64,000 nucleotides of DNA, from the NCBI RefSeq assembly GCF_011947195.1, contig NZ_JAATVY010000012.1, positions 62,001 through 126,000 on the forward strand, written 5' to 3'. Positions within the stretch are counted from its first letter, which is position 1, and the number at the start of each line of letters is the position of its first letter. This document shows positions 55,873-63,947 of this stretch, in pieces. Position numbers and translations under genes: made by a program. This DNA is from Planosporangium thailandense. Lineage in GTDB: Bacteria > Actinomycetota > Actinomycetes > Mycobacteriales > Micromonosporaceae. The notes beneath the pieces are model-generated. The model was not told where the DNA came from. It did not search any database and saw only the letters and a program-made list of their open reading frames with translations.

Positions 55873-56529
55873 GCAATCACCACTTCCACCGCATCCAACA
55901 CGTCCCTCGCATCCGTCATCCTTGAGGTGGCCGATCCCGAGGCCGCCCGCCGCTTCTACACCGCCTTCGGAGTGGACTCGCACATACGCCTGCGAGCGTC
56001 CGAGGCGCACTCCACCGGATTCCGTGGCTTCACCCTGGCACTCGGGGTGTCCCGGCCGGCCACCGTCGACAGCTTCCTCGGCCTCGCCGTGGACGCCGGC
56101 GCCACGGTGCTGAAGCCCGCCGCGAAGTCGCTGTGGGGCTACGGCGGCGTCGTCCAGGCCCCGGACGGGACGATCTGGAAGGCCGCCACCTCAGCGAAGA
56201 AGGACACCGGCCCGGCCACCCGCGAGATCGACGAGATCGTCCTCCTGCTCGGTGTCGAGGACGTGAAGGCCAGCAAGCAGTTCTACGTCGGCCGGGGCCT
56301 GACCGTGGCCAGGAGCTTCGGCGGCAAGTACGCCGAGTTCGCCTCCGGCGAGTCCAGTCCCGTCAAACTGGCGCTGTACAAGCGCCGCGGCCTGGCCAAG
56401 GACCTCGGCGTCCCCGCCGACGGCACCGGCTCGCATCGCATCGTCCTCGGCAGCACCGCCGGCTCCTTCACCGATCCGGACGGATTCGCCTGGGAGGCCG
56501 CCGGGCCATCCGCCCCCGCGCCGTCCTGA
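55870..56529 (+). CDS. two-domain VOC (glyoxalase-like) protein
   Basis: A 219-residue protein with two VOC modules: ASVILEVADPEAARRFYTAFGVDSHIRL (about 15-125) and DEIVLLLGVEDVKASKQFYVGRGLTVARSF (about 125-215). GFTLALGVSRPATVDSFLGLAVDAGATVLKP is a conserved stretch of a glyoxalase subgroup in actinomycetes. I prefer ATG 55870, 7 bases after the -10 box; ATG 55864 would overlap the AraC stop. It is not the enzyme glyoxalase I by ligand pattern. Substrate unknown. Confidence 0.88.
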   Translation: MAITTSTASNTSLASVILEVADPEAARRFYTAFGVDSHIRLRASEAHSTGFRGFTLALGVSRPATVDSFLGLAVDAGATVLKPAAKSLWGYGGVVQAPDGTIWKAATSAKKDTGPATREIDEIVLLLGVEDVKASKQFYVGRGLTVARSFGGKYAEFASGESSPVKLALYKRRGLAKDLGVPADGTGSHRIVLGSTAGSFTDPDGFAWEAAGPSAPAPS

Positions 56530-56596
56530 CTCCCGGCCCCGGACTCCGCCCCGAGCCGCCTCATCCCGGTACGAGCGGAAATCTGCCAGGTAGCAC

Positions 56597-56800
56597 ACGA
56601 AGGCGTCCGCCGAGAACTCCGACACAACCGCGGAGCAGTACAACGGATTCACCGCCGAGGAGCGGGCCGCGATGAAGGAGCACGCGCAGGAGCAGACGAA
56701 GGCGGCGGCGCGGCGCGGTTCGTCCCGGGTGGAGAATGAGGCGGCCGCTGAGCGGGACGTGCTCGCGAAGATCGCTGGGTTAGCCGGCCGCACCGCGTAG
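56597..56800 (+). pseudogene. truncated DUF1801 (iron-chaperone-like) gene remnant
   Basis: The frame after an in-frame TAG at 56591 reads about 67 codons, with GFTAEERAAMKEHAQEQTKAAARRGSS and NEAAAERDVLAKIAGLAGRTA before a stop at 56798-56800. This matches the N-terminal leader of DUF1801 proteins (FSADERAAMKERA..., then DVLAKIAEM...), but all of the folded domain is missing. No start codon and no ribosome site precede it. Its end overlaps the convergent SRPBCC gene, so an insertion or deletion joined the two regions. Confidence 0.7.
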
Positions 56801-57190
56801 CAGCCCGAGCTGGTGCTCCCAGCCGGCGCGGTGGGTGTCGAGGTGAGTGGACGGCACACCGCGGTGCGTGAGGACGACCATCGTGTCGTCGCCGTCAGGC
56901 GTCAGCACGACCTCGACGGTCGACCCGCCGGGTGGCAGGGTCTCGTCGCCAGGGACGCCCCAGCTGAACACGACGCGGTATGGCGGCTCGACGGTGATGT
57001 AGGCACCGCGGGCGACGGTCTCGCCCATGCCGAGCGAGAACACGCCGCCAGGCTGCGGGTCGAGCTCGGCCCGGTCGCCGATCCACGTGACGATGAGCGC
57101 GGGGTCGGTGAAGTACGGGAAGACAACCTCGGGCGGTGCCTTGATGTGCTCGGTCGCGACGATGACGTCGTTGCGGATCTCGGCGGTCAC
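56780..57190 (-). CDS. SRPBCC/AHSA1-family protein
   Basis: A 136-residue helix-grip protein: IVATEHIKAPPEVVFPYFTDPALIVTWIGDRAELDPQPGGVFSLGMG, then YRVVFSWGVPGDE and TMVVLTHRGVP. It is the last gene of the second ArsR module and starts (GTG 57190) 2 bases after the ArsR stop. Its final 21 bases cover the end of the DUF1801 remnant. Confidence 0.9.
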   Translation of the reverse strand: MTAEIRNDVIVATEHIKAPPEVVFPYFTDPALIVTWIGDRAELDPQPGGVFSLGMGETVARGAYITVEPPYRVVFSWGVPGDETLPPGGSTVEVVLTPDGDDTMVVLTHRGVPSTHLDTHRAGWEHQLGLLRGAAG

Positions 57191-57192
57191 GG

Positions 57193-57540
57193 CTACCTCT
57201 TCGGTGGTCGGGGATGGGCCGTCTCGACGGCCTTCTTCAGGCGGCTGAGGGCGTCGGGCCAGAACTCGGAGAGCAGCTCGCGCACCGGATCGAGCGCCTC
57301 GTGGCGCAGGGTGTAGAGGCGGCGGGTTCCCTCGCGGCGCTCGGTGAGGAGGCCGGCCTGCTTGAGTACGCCGATGTGCTGGCTGACCGCCTGCTGGGTG
57401 AGGGTGAAGCTCGCCGCGATCTGGCCCGCAGGCAGCTCACTGTGCTTGACGAGGCGCAGGATCTGTCGGCGGTGCGGGTCGGCGAGCGCCCGCAGTACCG
57501 CATCGGGTGCGGCGGGCGTCGACTGCTTCCGCTCGGCCAT
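57193..57540 (-). CDS. ArsR-family transcriptional regulator
   Basis: A 115-residue winged-helix regulator: DAVLRALADPHRRQILRLVKHSELPAGQIAASFTLTQQAVSQHIGVLKQAGLLTERREGTRRLYTL. No cysteine or metal motif is present. The ATG 57540 lies 12 bases after the SRPBCC gene upstream. The likely target is the palindrome upstream of that SRPBCC gene. Confidence 0.92.
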   Translation of the reverse strand: MAERKQSTPAAPDAVLRALADPHRRQILRLVKHSELPAGQIAASFTLTQQAVSQHIGVLKQAGLLTERREGTRRLYTLRHEALDPVRELLSEFWPDALSRLKKAVETAHPRPPKR

Positions 57541-57552
57541 CGGACTAGGGTC

Positions 57553-58014
57553 TCAGACTCCGAACGGGGTGCCGGTGCCGGTCCTGGCGAACGCCTCGAT
57601 GCTCGCCATGAAGTACGTCCAGCCGGCGAAGCAGTCGTCCCAACACTCGAGCTGCGGGGTCAGGCCGGCGTGCCGGAAGCGGAGCTCGGTGCCGGTGTCG
57701 GTAGCGACGATGTCGAACTCCATCGTCGTGCCGAGCCACTCCTGCGTGTGTCCGGTGGGTGTGGTCCCGTCGGGTGCGATGGACTCCCAGACCACGCGGG
57801 TGGGTCCGGCTTCGAGGACGCGCATCGCGTTGACGCCGTGCTCGCCGAAGCTGGTGACGAGCGTGCCGCCGACTGCTCCATCGCCCTCGGTCGGGCCCCA
57901 CCAACGGCTGACGCCGGCGGCGGAGGTGAACAGCGCCGACACGGTCTCGGGGCTGGCGGGGAGGTTCAGGGCCGCGGTGAAGTCCTCGGTCCGCGTGCTG
58001 GTGGTGCTGGTCAT
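57553..58014 (-). CDS. SRPBCC/AHSA1-family protein
   Basis: A 153-residue helix-grip protein: FTAALNLPASPETVSALFTSAAGVSRWWGPTEGDGAVGGTLVTSF, with MEFDIVATDTGTELRFRHAGLTPQLECWDDCFAGWTYFMASIEAF. ATG 58014 is preceded by AGGAGA. First gene of the second ArsR module. Its promoter and operator lie just upstream. Confidence 0.9.
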   Translation of the reverse strand: MTSTTSTRTEDFTAALNLPASPETVSALFTSAAGVSRWWGPTEGDGAVGGTLVTSFGEHGVNAMRVLEAGPTRVVWESIAPDGTTPTGHTQEWLGTTMEFDIVATDTGTELRFRHAGLTPQLECWDDCFAGWTYFMASIEAFARTGTGTPFGV

Positions 58015-58031
58015 CCCGGTCTCCTCTCAGA

Positions 58032-58053
58032 TGTACAAGTCATATCTTGTACA
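58032..58053 (-). promoter_or_regulatory. palindromic operator of the second ArsR module
   Basis: A perfect 8-base inverted repeat TGTACAAG/CTTGTACA around 6 bases (58032-58039 and 58046-58053) lies about 10 bases after the predicted transcription start. A partial copy GCTTGTAAAG is at 58061-58070, overlapping the -10 box. Confidence 0.75.
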
Positions 58054-58067
58054 ACCTAGTGCTTGTA

Positions 58068-58096
58068 AAGATAGGTAGAGGTCTGTCGCGTGTCAA
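58068..58096 (-). promoter_or_regulatory. consensus promoter of the second ArsR module
   Basis: Read leftward, TTGACA (58096-58091), 17 bases, TATCTT (58073-58068). Start expected near 58061. This is the closest match to the housekeeping consensus in the accessory part of the window. Confidence 0.8.
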
Positions 58097-58686
58097 GAGG
58101 GCTTGGGTTACCTGCCGCCGCGTGCGATACCCGGACTTCGTGTCGCTGCCGACGGAGCGCGCCGTCAGGTATTACCGCCGGCGGTACCCGGACTTCGCGC
58201 GCTATCCGGCCGCCCAGGTGCTCGCGTGTATCGGGTCCGCGGCGACGGAGTGCAGGTCAGATGCATGATCGCCTTTCTTACCTCGGCCGTTGCCGATGTT
58301 CGGTTTGTCAGGTGCTGATTTTGGCGACGGAGGGTGCGAGCCGTGTACGGCGTTCGTAGAAAGCGGCGCTTCATCTGCGCGTCCTTGATTCAGCGAACAC
58401 CCCACGTCGGGGTTTTCCCCGAAAGTTGGATTCGTTTCCCCGAATCCGGCTCTCGGGGAGAGCCCACAACTGGATCACGTAGGGCCCGGTCATCAGGCCG
58501 GGCCCTACGTGTGTCACGCCTTGCCGGGGCTGCCAGGCACCTCACTGAGGGTTGGGTGCGGCTAGCCAGCATGAGACCTGCCGACGTCCGAATCGGCGAC
58601 ACGTCCCGGATCGTGAACCCGGAATGGCGGTACGGACATGTAAGGGTGTGACTACTTTCCCTCCCGCGGCAGGAGCGGCACGAACT
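58097..58686. other. 590-base region with hairpins before the sigma-factor gene
   Basis: No firm gene. A 73-codon frame ending at 58268 has YPDF motifs in two short repeats (GCGATACCCGGACTTC and GCGGTACCCGGACTTC, 58128 and 58184), but I cannot link it to a family. CCCC/GGGG with TTTT at 58400-58416 and a 14-base stem with an 8-base loop at 58476-58511 look like terminators. The sigma-factor promoter is probably in the last 60 bases. Confidence 0.45.
58476..58511. terminator. 14-base hairpin
   Basis: CACGTAGGGCCCGG (58476-58489) pairs with 58498-58511 around TCATCAGG. It could end transcription from either side. No U-run. Confidence 0.6.
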
Positions 58687-59322
58687 ATGCACCCACCGGG
58701 CACGCAGCTGGGCGACAGCCCTCCACCTGAGAGCTTCCGCGCCAACCAGTCTGCGGCAGAAGGCCCGACGGACGGCGAGTTGATGTCGCGCTCGGTCGCA
58801 GAGCCGGAGTGCTTCGCTACCCTGTTTGACCGGCACGCCACGGCCGTGCACCGCTACCTGGGTCGGCGGGTGGGCGACCTCGCCGACGACCTGCTCAGCG
58901 AGACCTTCCTGATCGCCTTCCGGCGCCGCGACACCTACCGCGCCATGCACCTCGAGGTGCGGCCGTGGCTGCTCGGTATCGCCACCAGGGTCGTGCATGG
59001 TCACGTCCGTGCCGAAAGACGCCGCTACCGTGCCTTGGGCCGCACCCCGGTCGAGTCGCCAGCCCAGCCGGAGGACGCCGACGTCCTCAGCGATCGTCTG
59101 GCTGCGCGGGCGCTGCGTGGTCCGCTGGCCGCCGCCCTGGCCGGGCTCAAGGCCCGCGACCGGGACGTGCTGCTGCTGTTCGCCTGGGGGCAGCTGAGCT
59201 ACGAGGAGGTCGCCGCCGTGCTCGAGATCCCGGTCGGCACCGTGCGCTCCCGCCTCAACCGCGCCCGCCGTCAGACCCGCGCGGCTCTCGAGGCCGCCTC
59301 TCCCTTTGAGGACCTCCGATGA
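58687..59322 (+). CDS. ECF-type RNA polymerase sigma factor
   Basis: A 211-residue sigma-70 family protein of the ECF class. Region 2 is FATLFDRHATAVHRYLGRRVGDLADDLLSETFLIAFRRRDTYR (about 40-85) and region 4 is LKARDRDVLLLFAWGQLSYEEVAAVLEIPVGTVRSRLNRARRQTR (about 155-200). ATG 58687 is preferred; AGGAG lies 11 bases upstream. GTG 58648 and ATG 58783 are alternatives. The next gene starts on its stop codon (ATGA), which suggests that the pair works together. Confidence 0.92.
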   Translation: MHPPGTQLGDSPPPESFRANQSAAEGPTDGELMSRSVAEPECFATLFDRHATAVHRYLGRRVGDLADDLLSETFLIAFRRRDTYRAMHLEVRPWLLGIATRVVHGHVRAERRRYRALGRTPVESPAQPEDADVLSDRLAARALRGPLAAALAGLKARDRDVLLLFAWGQLSYEEVAAVLEIPVGTVRSRLNRARRQTRAALEAASPFEDLR

Positions 59323-60344
59323 TAGAGATCACCCTGCTCCGCGAGGCTGGCCCGGAAGCACCGCCGCTACGGCCGGCCGCCCTGCAGTCCGCCCGCACCG
59401 CGCTGCTCACCGAGATCAACGCCACGACGACCCGTCGCGCCCGCCGCCGCTTCGGACTCAACCGCAGGATGACCGTGCGGCTCGGGTTCGCCGCCGCTGC
59501 TGCCGCAGCCGCATGTGCCGCCGCTGTCGTGATCGCGGCGCCTGACGACCCTTCCGGGCCGCCGTCGGGCCGCGTGACGCTGGTCGACTTCCAGCCACCG
59601 TCGTTCCCGCTGGCGCTGCAGCCGGCCCCGGTCGGGCTGACCCCGCACTTCAGCGCCGAACCCGGCGCGTCGAATGCTGTCTACAGCGCCGCCGGCAGTG
59701 ATGACCGGATTGTCATCGGGGTCACTGCGCGCAAGCCAACCTTTGTGAACCCCTCCGACACGCAGGACGTGACCGTGGCCGGCAACGCCGCTGAGCTGGT
59801 CACTGAACACGAATTCTTCAGCATCCCCGGCGGAGGATCCGAGGTGCGTCCGCAAGCCGCCCTCAGCATCGCGTGGTCCAGCGGCCGGTGGGTTCTACTC
59901 AACGGCGAAGGACGATTCAATGACCGCGACCAACTCCTGGCGGTCGCCGGAACCCTGGTCGAGCGGCCGCAGCCGGTGCCGTTGCAGGTGCACCTGGCGC
60001 CGGCGGGCTGGTCGGTGCAGGCGTACAAGGACGACCGAATCCTCACCCTGGTCAACGATGCGGACGTACGGCAGACGCTGAGCGTGCACCTGCCCGACCA
60101 GCCGATCCCGGCCAGCCGGCTGCTCCACGAGTTGCAAGGCCCCCCGGCAGGGCCGGTTATCGACGTCAATGTCAACGGTCGGCCCGCGCAGTTGGTTCGG
60201 GTTCCCGTCCATGACGCGGCTGACAACGGCTGGTACCTGCAGGCTCAGTTCGCCGGCGGCAAGACGTTCGTCATCCAGGCACCGGCTGCGTTCACCCGAC
60301 AGCAGGTGCTGGCGTTCGCTTCGCAGGTGTCCTACACACCTTGA
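59319..60344 (+). CDS. CU044_5270-like membrane protein linked to sigma factor
   Basis: A 341-residue protein with one membrane span (VRLGFAAAAAAAACAAAVVIAA, about 53-75) and a large outer domain. The N-terminal ~50 residues are basic and cytoplasmic and could meet the sigma factor; no zinc-binding HxxxCxxC anti-sigma motif is visible. CU044_5270-family proteins are habitually encoded right after ECF sigma genes in actinomycetes. ATG 59319 overlaps the sigma stop (ATGA). Confidence 0.82.
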   Translation: MIEITLLREAGPEAPPLRPAALQSARTALLTEINATTTRRARRRFGLNRRMTVRLGFAAAAAAAACAAAVVIAAPDDPSGPPSGRVTLVDFQPPSFPLALQPAPVGLTPHFSAEPGASNAVYSAAGSDDRIVIGVTARKPTFVNPSDTQDVTVAGNAAELVTEHEFFSIPGGGSEVRPQAALSIAWSSGRWVLLNGEGRFNDRDQLLAVAGTLVERPQPVPLQVHLAPAGWSVQAYKDDRILTLVNDADVRQTLSVHLPDQPIPASRLLHELQGPPAGPVIDVNVNGRPAQLVRVPVHDAADNGWYLQAQFAGGKTFVIQAPAAFTRQQVLAFASQVSYTP

Positions 60345-60565
60345 GGCCGCGCTGGCTCCCGGTCGCGACGCTGAACGCAACAGCGTTGGTGCGCACCGTC
60401 ACCGGCGACAAGTACAGCGCTTGCTAATCGTGGGCCGATGGGGATGTTGTGACCAGAGCGCGATCGTGTGTCTGCGGAGCCGTGACGCTCCCAACGGTCC
60501 TGCGAGAGGACCACAGCCACTCGGCGCTGCCCCGGTACTCCTCCTGCTGGTACCCGCGCGGCTGG
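60345..60565. other. convergent spacer
   Basis: A 221-base spacer between the CU044_5270-like gene and the cupin gene. I see no gene and no strong hairpin. Confidence 0.4.
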
Positions 60566-60973
60566 CTACTGCTCGTTCGCCTTCTGGTACTGCTTGTCGG
60601 GGACGGGTTCGAGCCAGGTGGTGGGATCCTGTCCGCCGGGCAGGGCTTCGAGCATGGCGAGGTGGCTCATGAACGTGTCGGCGGCGGCACCGTGCCAGTG
60701 CTCCTCGCCGGGCGGGCAGATGACGGTGTCACCGGCGTGGATGCGCAGCACCGATCCGTCGCGGATACCGACCAGCCCGACGCCCTCGGTGACGTGCAGG
60801 GTCTGGCCGACGGCGTGGGAGTGCCAGTTGGTGCGGGCGCCGGGGGTGAAGCGCACGAGCGCGACGGTCATCCGGGACGGCTCCTGGCCGCTGTAGATCG
60901 GGGTCAGGTAGACGTCGCCGGTGAAGTTCTGCGGGGGCGTCTTCACCGTGGGGTCGACGGGCCTCAGTTCCAT
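60566..60973 (-). CDS. cupin-domain protein
   Basis: A 135-residue single-domain cupin. Motif 1 is PGARTNWHSHAVGQTLHVTEGVG (His, His, Gln; the usual Glu is replaced by Gln) and motif 2 is CPPGEEHWHGAAADTFMSHLAM. These are metal-binding positions. It lies 26 bases after the zinc dehydrogenase gene upstream. Cupins of this type accompany carboxymuconolactone decarboxylase-like genes in redox operons; enzyme activity is unproved. Confidence 0.88.
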   Translation of the reverse strand: MELRPVDPTVKTPPQNFTGDVYLTPIYSGQEPSRMTVALVRFTPGARTNWHSHAVGQTLHVTEGVGLVGIRDGSVLRIHAGDTVICPPGEEHWHGAAADTFMSHLAMLEALPGGQDPTTWLEPVPDKQYQKANEQ

Positions 60974-60999
60974 TGGGTGCTCCTTAGTGTGCGGATCGA

Positions 61000-62022
61000 T
61001 CAGGGGCGCAGCAGGGCCTTGATCGCGCGGCGCTCGTCCATCGCGCGGTAGCCCTCGGCGGCCTGGTCGAGCGGCAGTTCGAGGTCGAAGACCTTGCCGG
61101 GGTCGATCTCGCGGTTGCAGATCAGGTCGATGAGTTCGGGCAGGAAGCGGCGCACCGGGGCGGGGCCGCCGTGCAGGTGCGCGTGGGAGAAGAACAGCTC
61201 CTCGCCGGGCAGCGTGACCCCGTGGGCGACGCCGACGTAGCCGACGTGCCCGCCGGGCCGGGTGGCGCGGATGGCCTGCATCATCGACTCCTGGGTGCCG
61301 ACCGCCTCGACGACCGAGTGCGCCCCGAGCCCGCCGGTGAGCTCCTTGATCCGGGCCACGCCCGCATCCCCGCGTTCGGTGACGATGTCGGTCGCGCCGT
61401 AGGCGATCGCGAGCTTCTGGCGGGGCTCGTGCCGGCTCATCGCGATGATGCGCTCCGCGCCGAGCTGCTTGGCCGCCAGCACGGCGAGCAGGCCGACCGC
61501 CCCGTCACCGACGACCACGACGGTCTTGCCCGGGCCGGCCTCGGCGGCCACGGCACCGAACCAGCCGGTACCGAGCACGTCGGAGGCCGCCAGCAGGCTC
61601 GGTACCAGATCGTCGGACGGTACCTCCGGGGTGGCCACGAGGGTGCCGTCGGCGAGCGGTACGCGCAGGTACTCAGCCTGGGCGCCGAGCGGCCCCATGA
61701 GCTCGCGATGGATGCACGAGCTCTGGTAGCCGGCCCGGCAGATCTCGCAGGTGTTGTCGGAGGCGAAGAACGAGCCGACCACGAACTGGCCAGGCCTGAT
61801 CGACCGGACCTCGCTCCCGACCTCCTCGACGATGCCGACGTACTCGTGGCCCATCGGAGCCGGCCCGGTGACGGGTTCGATGCCGCGGTACGGCCACAGG
61901 TCCGAGCCGCAGACACAGGTGGCGGCCAGGCGAATGACCGCGTCGGTGGGTTGCTCAATCTTCGGGTCCGCGCGCTGCTCGACGCGGATGTCGCCGGGGG
62001 CGTGCAGCATCGCTCCTCGCAT
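61000..62022 (-). CDS. zinc-dependent alcohol dehydrogenase
   Basis: A 340-residue MDR-family dehydrogenase. Catalytic zinc ligands are Cys38 (CVCGSDLWPYRG) and His59-Glu60 (GHEYVG). The structural zinc loop DNTCEICRAGYQSSC has three cysteines, the fourth position being Asp. The NAD(P) loop is VVVVGDGAVGLLAVLAAKQLGAERIIA, and AMSRHEPRQKLA sets the cofactor ribose. ATG 62022 has a weak ribosome site. It lies 91 bases after the CMD-like gene. Confidence 0.92.
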   Translation of the reverse strand: MRGAMLHAPGDIRVEQRADPKIEQPTDAVIRLAATCVCGSDLWPYRGIEPVTGPAPMGHEYVGIVEEVGSEVRSIRPGQFVVGSFFASDNTCEICRAGYQSSCIHRELMGPLGAQAEYLRVPLADGTLVATPEVPSDDLVPSLLAASDVLGTGWFGAVAAEAGPGKTVVVVGDGAVGLLAVLAAKQLGAERIIAMSRHEPRQKLAIAYGATDIVTERGDAGVARIKELTGGLGAHSVVEAVGTQESMMQAIRATRPGGHVGYVGVAHGVTLPGEELFFSHAHLHGGPAPVRRFLPELIDLICNREIDPGKVFDLELPLDQAAEGYRAMDERRAIKALLRP

Positions 62023-62113
62023 GGGTGGTTCCTTTCGACTGTGGGATGGGACGTACCCGGATCGAGTGGTGACCCCGGCGGCATGTCCGGGAGCGCTGCC
62101 GGGGTGGGTGGGT

Positions 62114-62449
62114 TCAGTTGCCGCGGAAGACCTGTTTGGCGACGGCCATCGCGCTCATCGCCTTCGGCCATCCGGCGTAGAAGGCCAGGTGGGTGATCGC
62201 CTCGATGAGTTCTTCCTCGGTGGCGCCGTTCTCCTTCGCCAGGCCCAGGTGGAAGACCAGCTGCTCGGTGTTCCCGCCGGCGGTCAGGGCGGCGACGGTG
62301 ACCAGGCTGCGCTCCTTGGGCGACAGCTGCGGGCGCGTCCAGACCTGCCCGAACAGCACGTCGTCGGTGAGGCGCACCAGGGCGGGGGCGAAGTCCCCGA
62401 ACATTTTCTCGGCGCCCGAGGGCTCCGCGGGTGCTGTGTTGTCTGCCAT
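62114..62449 (-). CDS. carboxymuconolactone decarboxylase-like protein
   Basis: A 111-residue small alpha-helical protein of the CMD family. Its core is SPKERSLVTVAALTAGGNTEQLVFHLGLAKENGATEEELIEAITHLAFYAGWPKAMSAM. The redox CxxC of the AhpD type is absent, so this is not a peroxidase reductant. ATG 62449 is chosen because AAGGAG is 9 bases upstream; ATG 62458 abuts that site. Confidence 0.9.
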   Translation of the reverse strand: MADNTAPAEPSGAEKMFGDFAPALVRLTDDVLFGQVWTRPQLSPKERSLVTVAALTAGGNTEQLVFHLGLAKENGATEEELIEAITHLAFYAGWPKAMSAMAVAKQVFRGN

Positions 62450-62568
62450 GTCTCTCATCTCCTTGTCCGGTTCCCGCTACCCGGTCGCGGCGGCGCACGC
62501 GGGTGGAAGACTCCGCGCGGCCGGCGCGCCGGGCACCGGTCAGCGGGCGTACGTGCCGCGGGTTGCCG

Positions 62569-62599
62569 ACAAGCCCGCTGCCGACAAGCCCGCTGCCGA
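62569..62599. repeat. 15-base tandem repeat
   Basis: GCCGACAAGCCCGCT occurs twice in direct succession near 62567-62598, just outside the aldo/keto reductase stop codon, with a third truncated copy GCCGAT. Confidence 0.75.
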
Positions 62600-63457
62600 T
62601 TAGTGGACGCGCAGGCTGCCGAGCTGGCCGACCGTCGCCGGGTCACGGTGGTCGAGGAACAGCGAGGCACCGGTGTCCATCGCGCCGATGCGAGCCATCT
62701 CCTCATCGGTGAGTTCGAAGTCGAAGACGTCGATGTTCTCGCGCATCCGGTCGGCCCGCACCGACTTCGGGATGACCGCGACGTCCCGCTGGATCAGCCA
62801 ACGCAGCACCACCTGGGCAACGGACTTGCCGTGCGCGGCGCCGATCTCACTCAGCGTCGGATCCGAGAACAGGTTGTTGCGGCCTTCGGCGAAGGGGCCC
62901 CAGGATTCGATCTGGACGCCGCGCTCGCGCATCAGCTCCTGGTCGGCCACCCGCTGGAAGTACGGGTGGGTCTCGATCTGGTTGACCGCCGGGGCGATCT
63001 CGTTGTGGTCGATGAGGTCCACCAGCCGGTCCGGATAGAAGTTCGACACTCCGATCGCCTTGATCAAGCCCTGCCGGTGGAGCTGTTCCATCGCCCGCCA
63101 GGAGCCGTAGTAGTCGCCGTAGGGCTGGTGGATCAGGTACAGGTCGAGGTAGTCCAGGCCGAGTTTCCGCAGTGACGTCTCGAAGGCGCGCTCGGCGTTG
63201 TCCTCGCCGGCGTCCTGGATCCACAGCTTGGTGGTGATGAACAGTTCGTCGCGCGCGATGCCGCTCTTTTTGATGGCGCGGCCGACGGCTTCCTCATTGA
63301 AGTAGGCGGCGGCGGTGTCGATGTGCCGGTAGCCGGCGGCGAGCGCGTCGGTGACGGCCTGCTCGGTCTGCTCGGGCGGGATCTGGTAGACGCCGAAGCC
63401 GAGGATCGGCATCCGCACGCCGTTGTTGAGAGCGATCTGGGGGATCTGTGGGGCCAC
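62600..63457 (-). CDS. aldo/keto reductase
   Basis: A 285-residue NADPH-dependent carbonyl reductase with TIM-barrel fold. The catalytic tetrad is Asp47 and Tyr52 in [14 protein letters not shown], Lys77 in ITTKLWI and His110 in [15 protein letters not shown]. The NADP site is [17 protein letters not shown] 63457. It resembles the 2,5-diketogluconate reductase-like group; no substrate can be named. Confidence 0.93.
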   Translation of the reverse strand: MAPQIPQIALNNGVRMPILGFGVYQIPPEQTEQAVTDALAAGYRHIDTAAAYFNEEAVGRAIKKSGIARDELFITTKLWIQDAGEDNAERAFETSLRKLGLDYLDLYLIHQPYGDYYGSWRAMEQLHRQGLIKAIGVSNFYPDRLVDLIDHNEIAPAVNQIETHPYFQRVADQELMRERGVQIESWGPFAEGRNNLFSDPTLSEIGAAHGKSVAQVVLRWLIQRDVAVIPKSVRADRMRENIDVFDFELTDEEMARIGAMDTGASLFLDHRDPATVGQLGSLRVH

Positions 63458-63572
63458 TGTCTGGCTTTCCTTCCGTGGAAGTATCGGGTTGGTCGCCGGC
63501 CGTCAGCGTCTGCTGGTGGGCGAAATGCGACCTCCGAGGTCAGGTCCTGGGCGGCCGGCGCCCCGGGCGTGG

Positions 63573-63947
63573 TCAGCGGGCGTTCAGCCGCAGGGTCGCC
63601 GCGGCGGCGCCGGGGCTCACCATCGGGTCGACGTACGTGCCGCCGTATCGGGCGTACTTGCTGCGGTAGGCCCGGTCGATCGCACCGTGGTCGGCGTCGG
63701 CGGGCTCTTCGAACGCGACCTCGCGCTCGACTCCTCCCACACGGATTCGCCCTTCGGGGCGGCGCAGCACCGACCGGAACCAGGCACCGTCATGTCCCCG
63801 GAAGGACCGTACGTACAGGTCGTCGCCGACCCGGACGACCCAGATCGTGGTGTACGGGCGCAGCGATCCGTCCGACCGCAGTGCTGCGATCTCGAGTTCG
63901 TCCGCCGCACCGATCTTGTCGAGCTCTTCGGCGGTCCAGTCACTCAT
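63573..63947 (-). CDS. DUF2255-family protein
   Basis: A 124-residue small protein: MSDWTAEELDKIGAADELEIAALRSDGSLRPYTTIWVVRVGDDLYVRSFRGHDGAWFRSVL, then EGRIRVGGVEREVAFEE. DUF2255 members resemble flavin-reductase/FMN-binding split-barrel proteins by length. ATG 63947 is 53 bases inside the window edge, so the promoter lies further upstream. It heads the redox gene group as far as seen. Confidence 0.87.
   Translation of the reverse strand: MSDWTAEELDKIGAADELEIAALRSDGSLRPYTTIWVVRVGDDLYVRSFRGHDGAWFRSVLRRPEGRIRVGGVEREVAFEEPADADHGAIDRAYRSKYARYGGTYVDPMVSPGAAAATLRLNAR

Noticed and set aside
58047-58268. 73-codon frame with two YPDF segments
   Set aside because: Begins inside the ArsR operator and uses TTG; no family recognised. 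The repeat is noted in the spacer entry.
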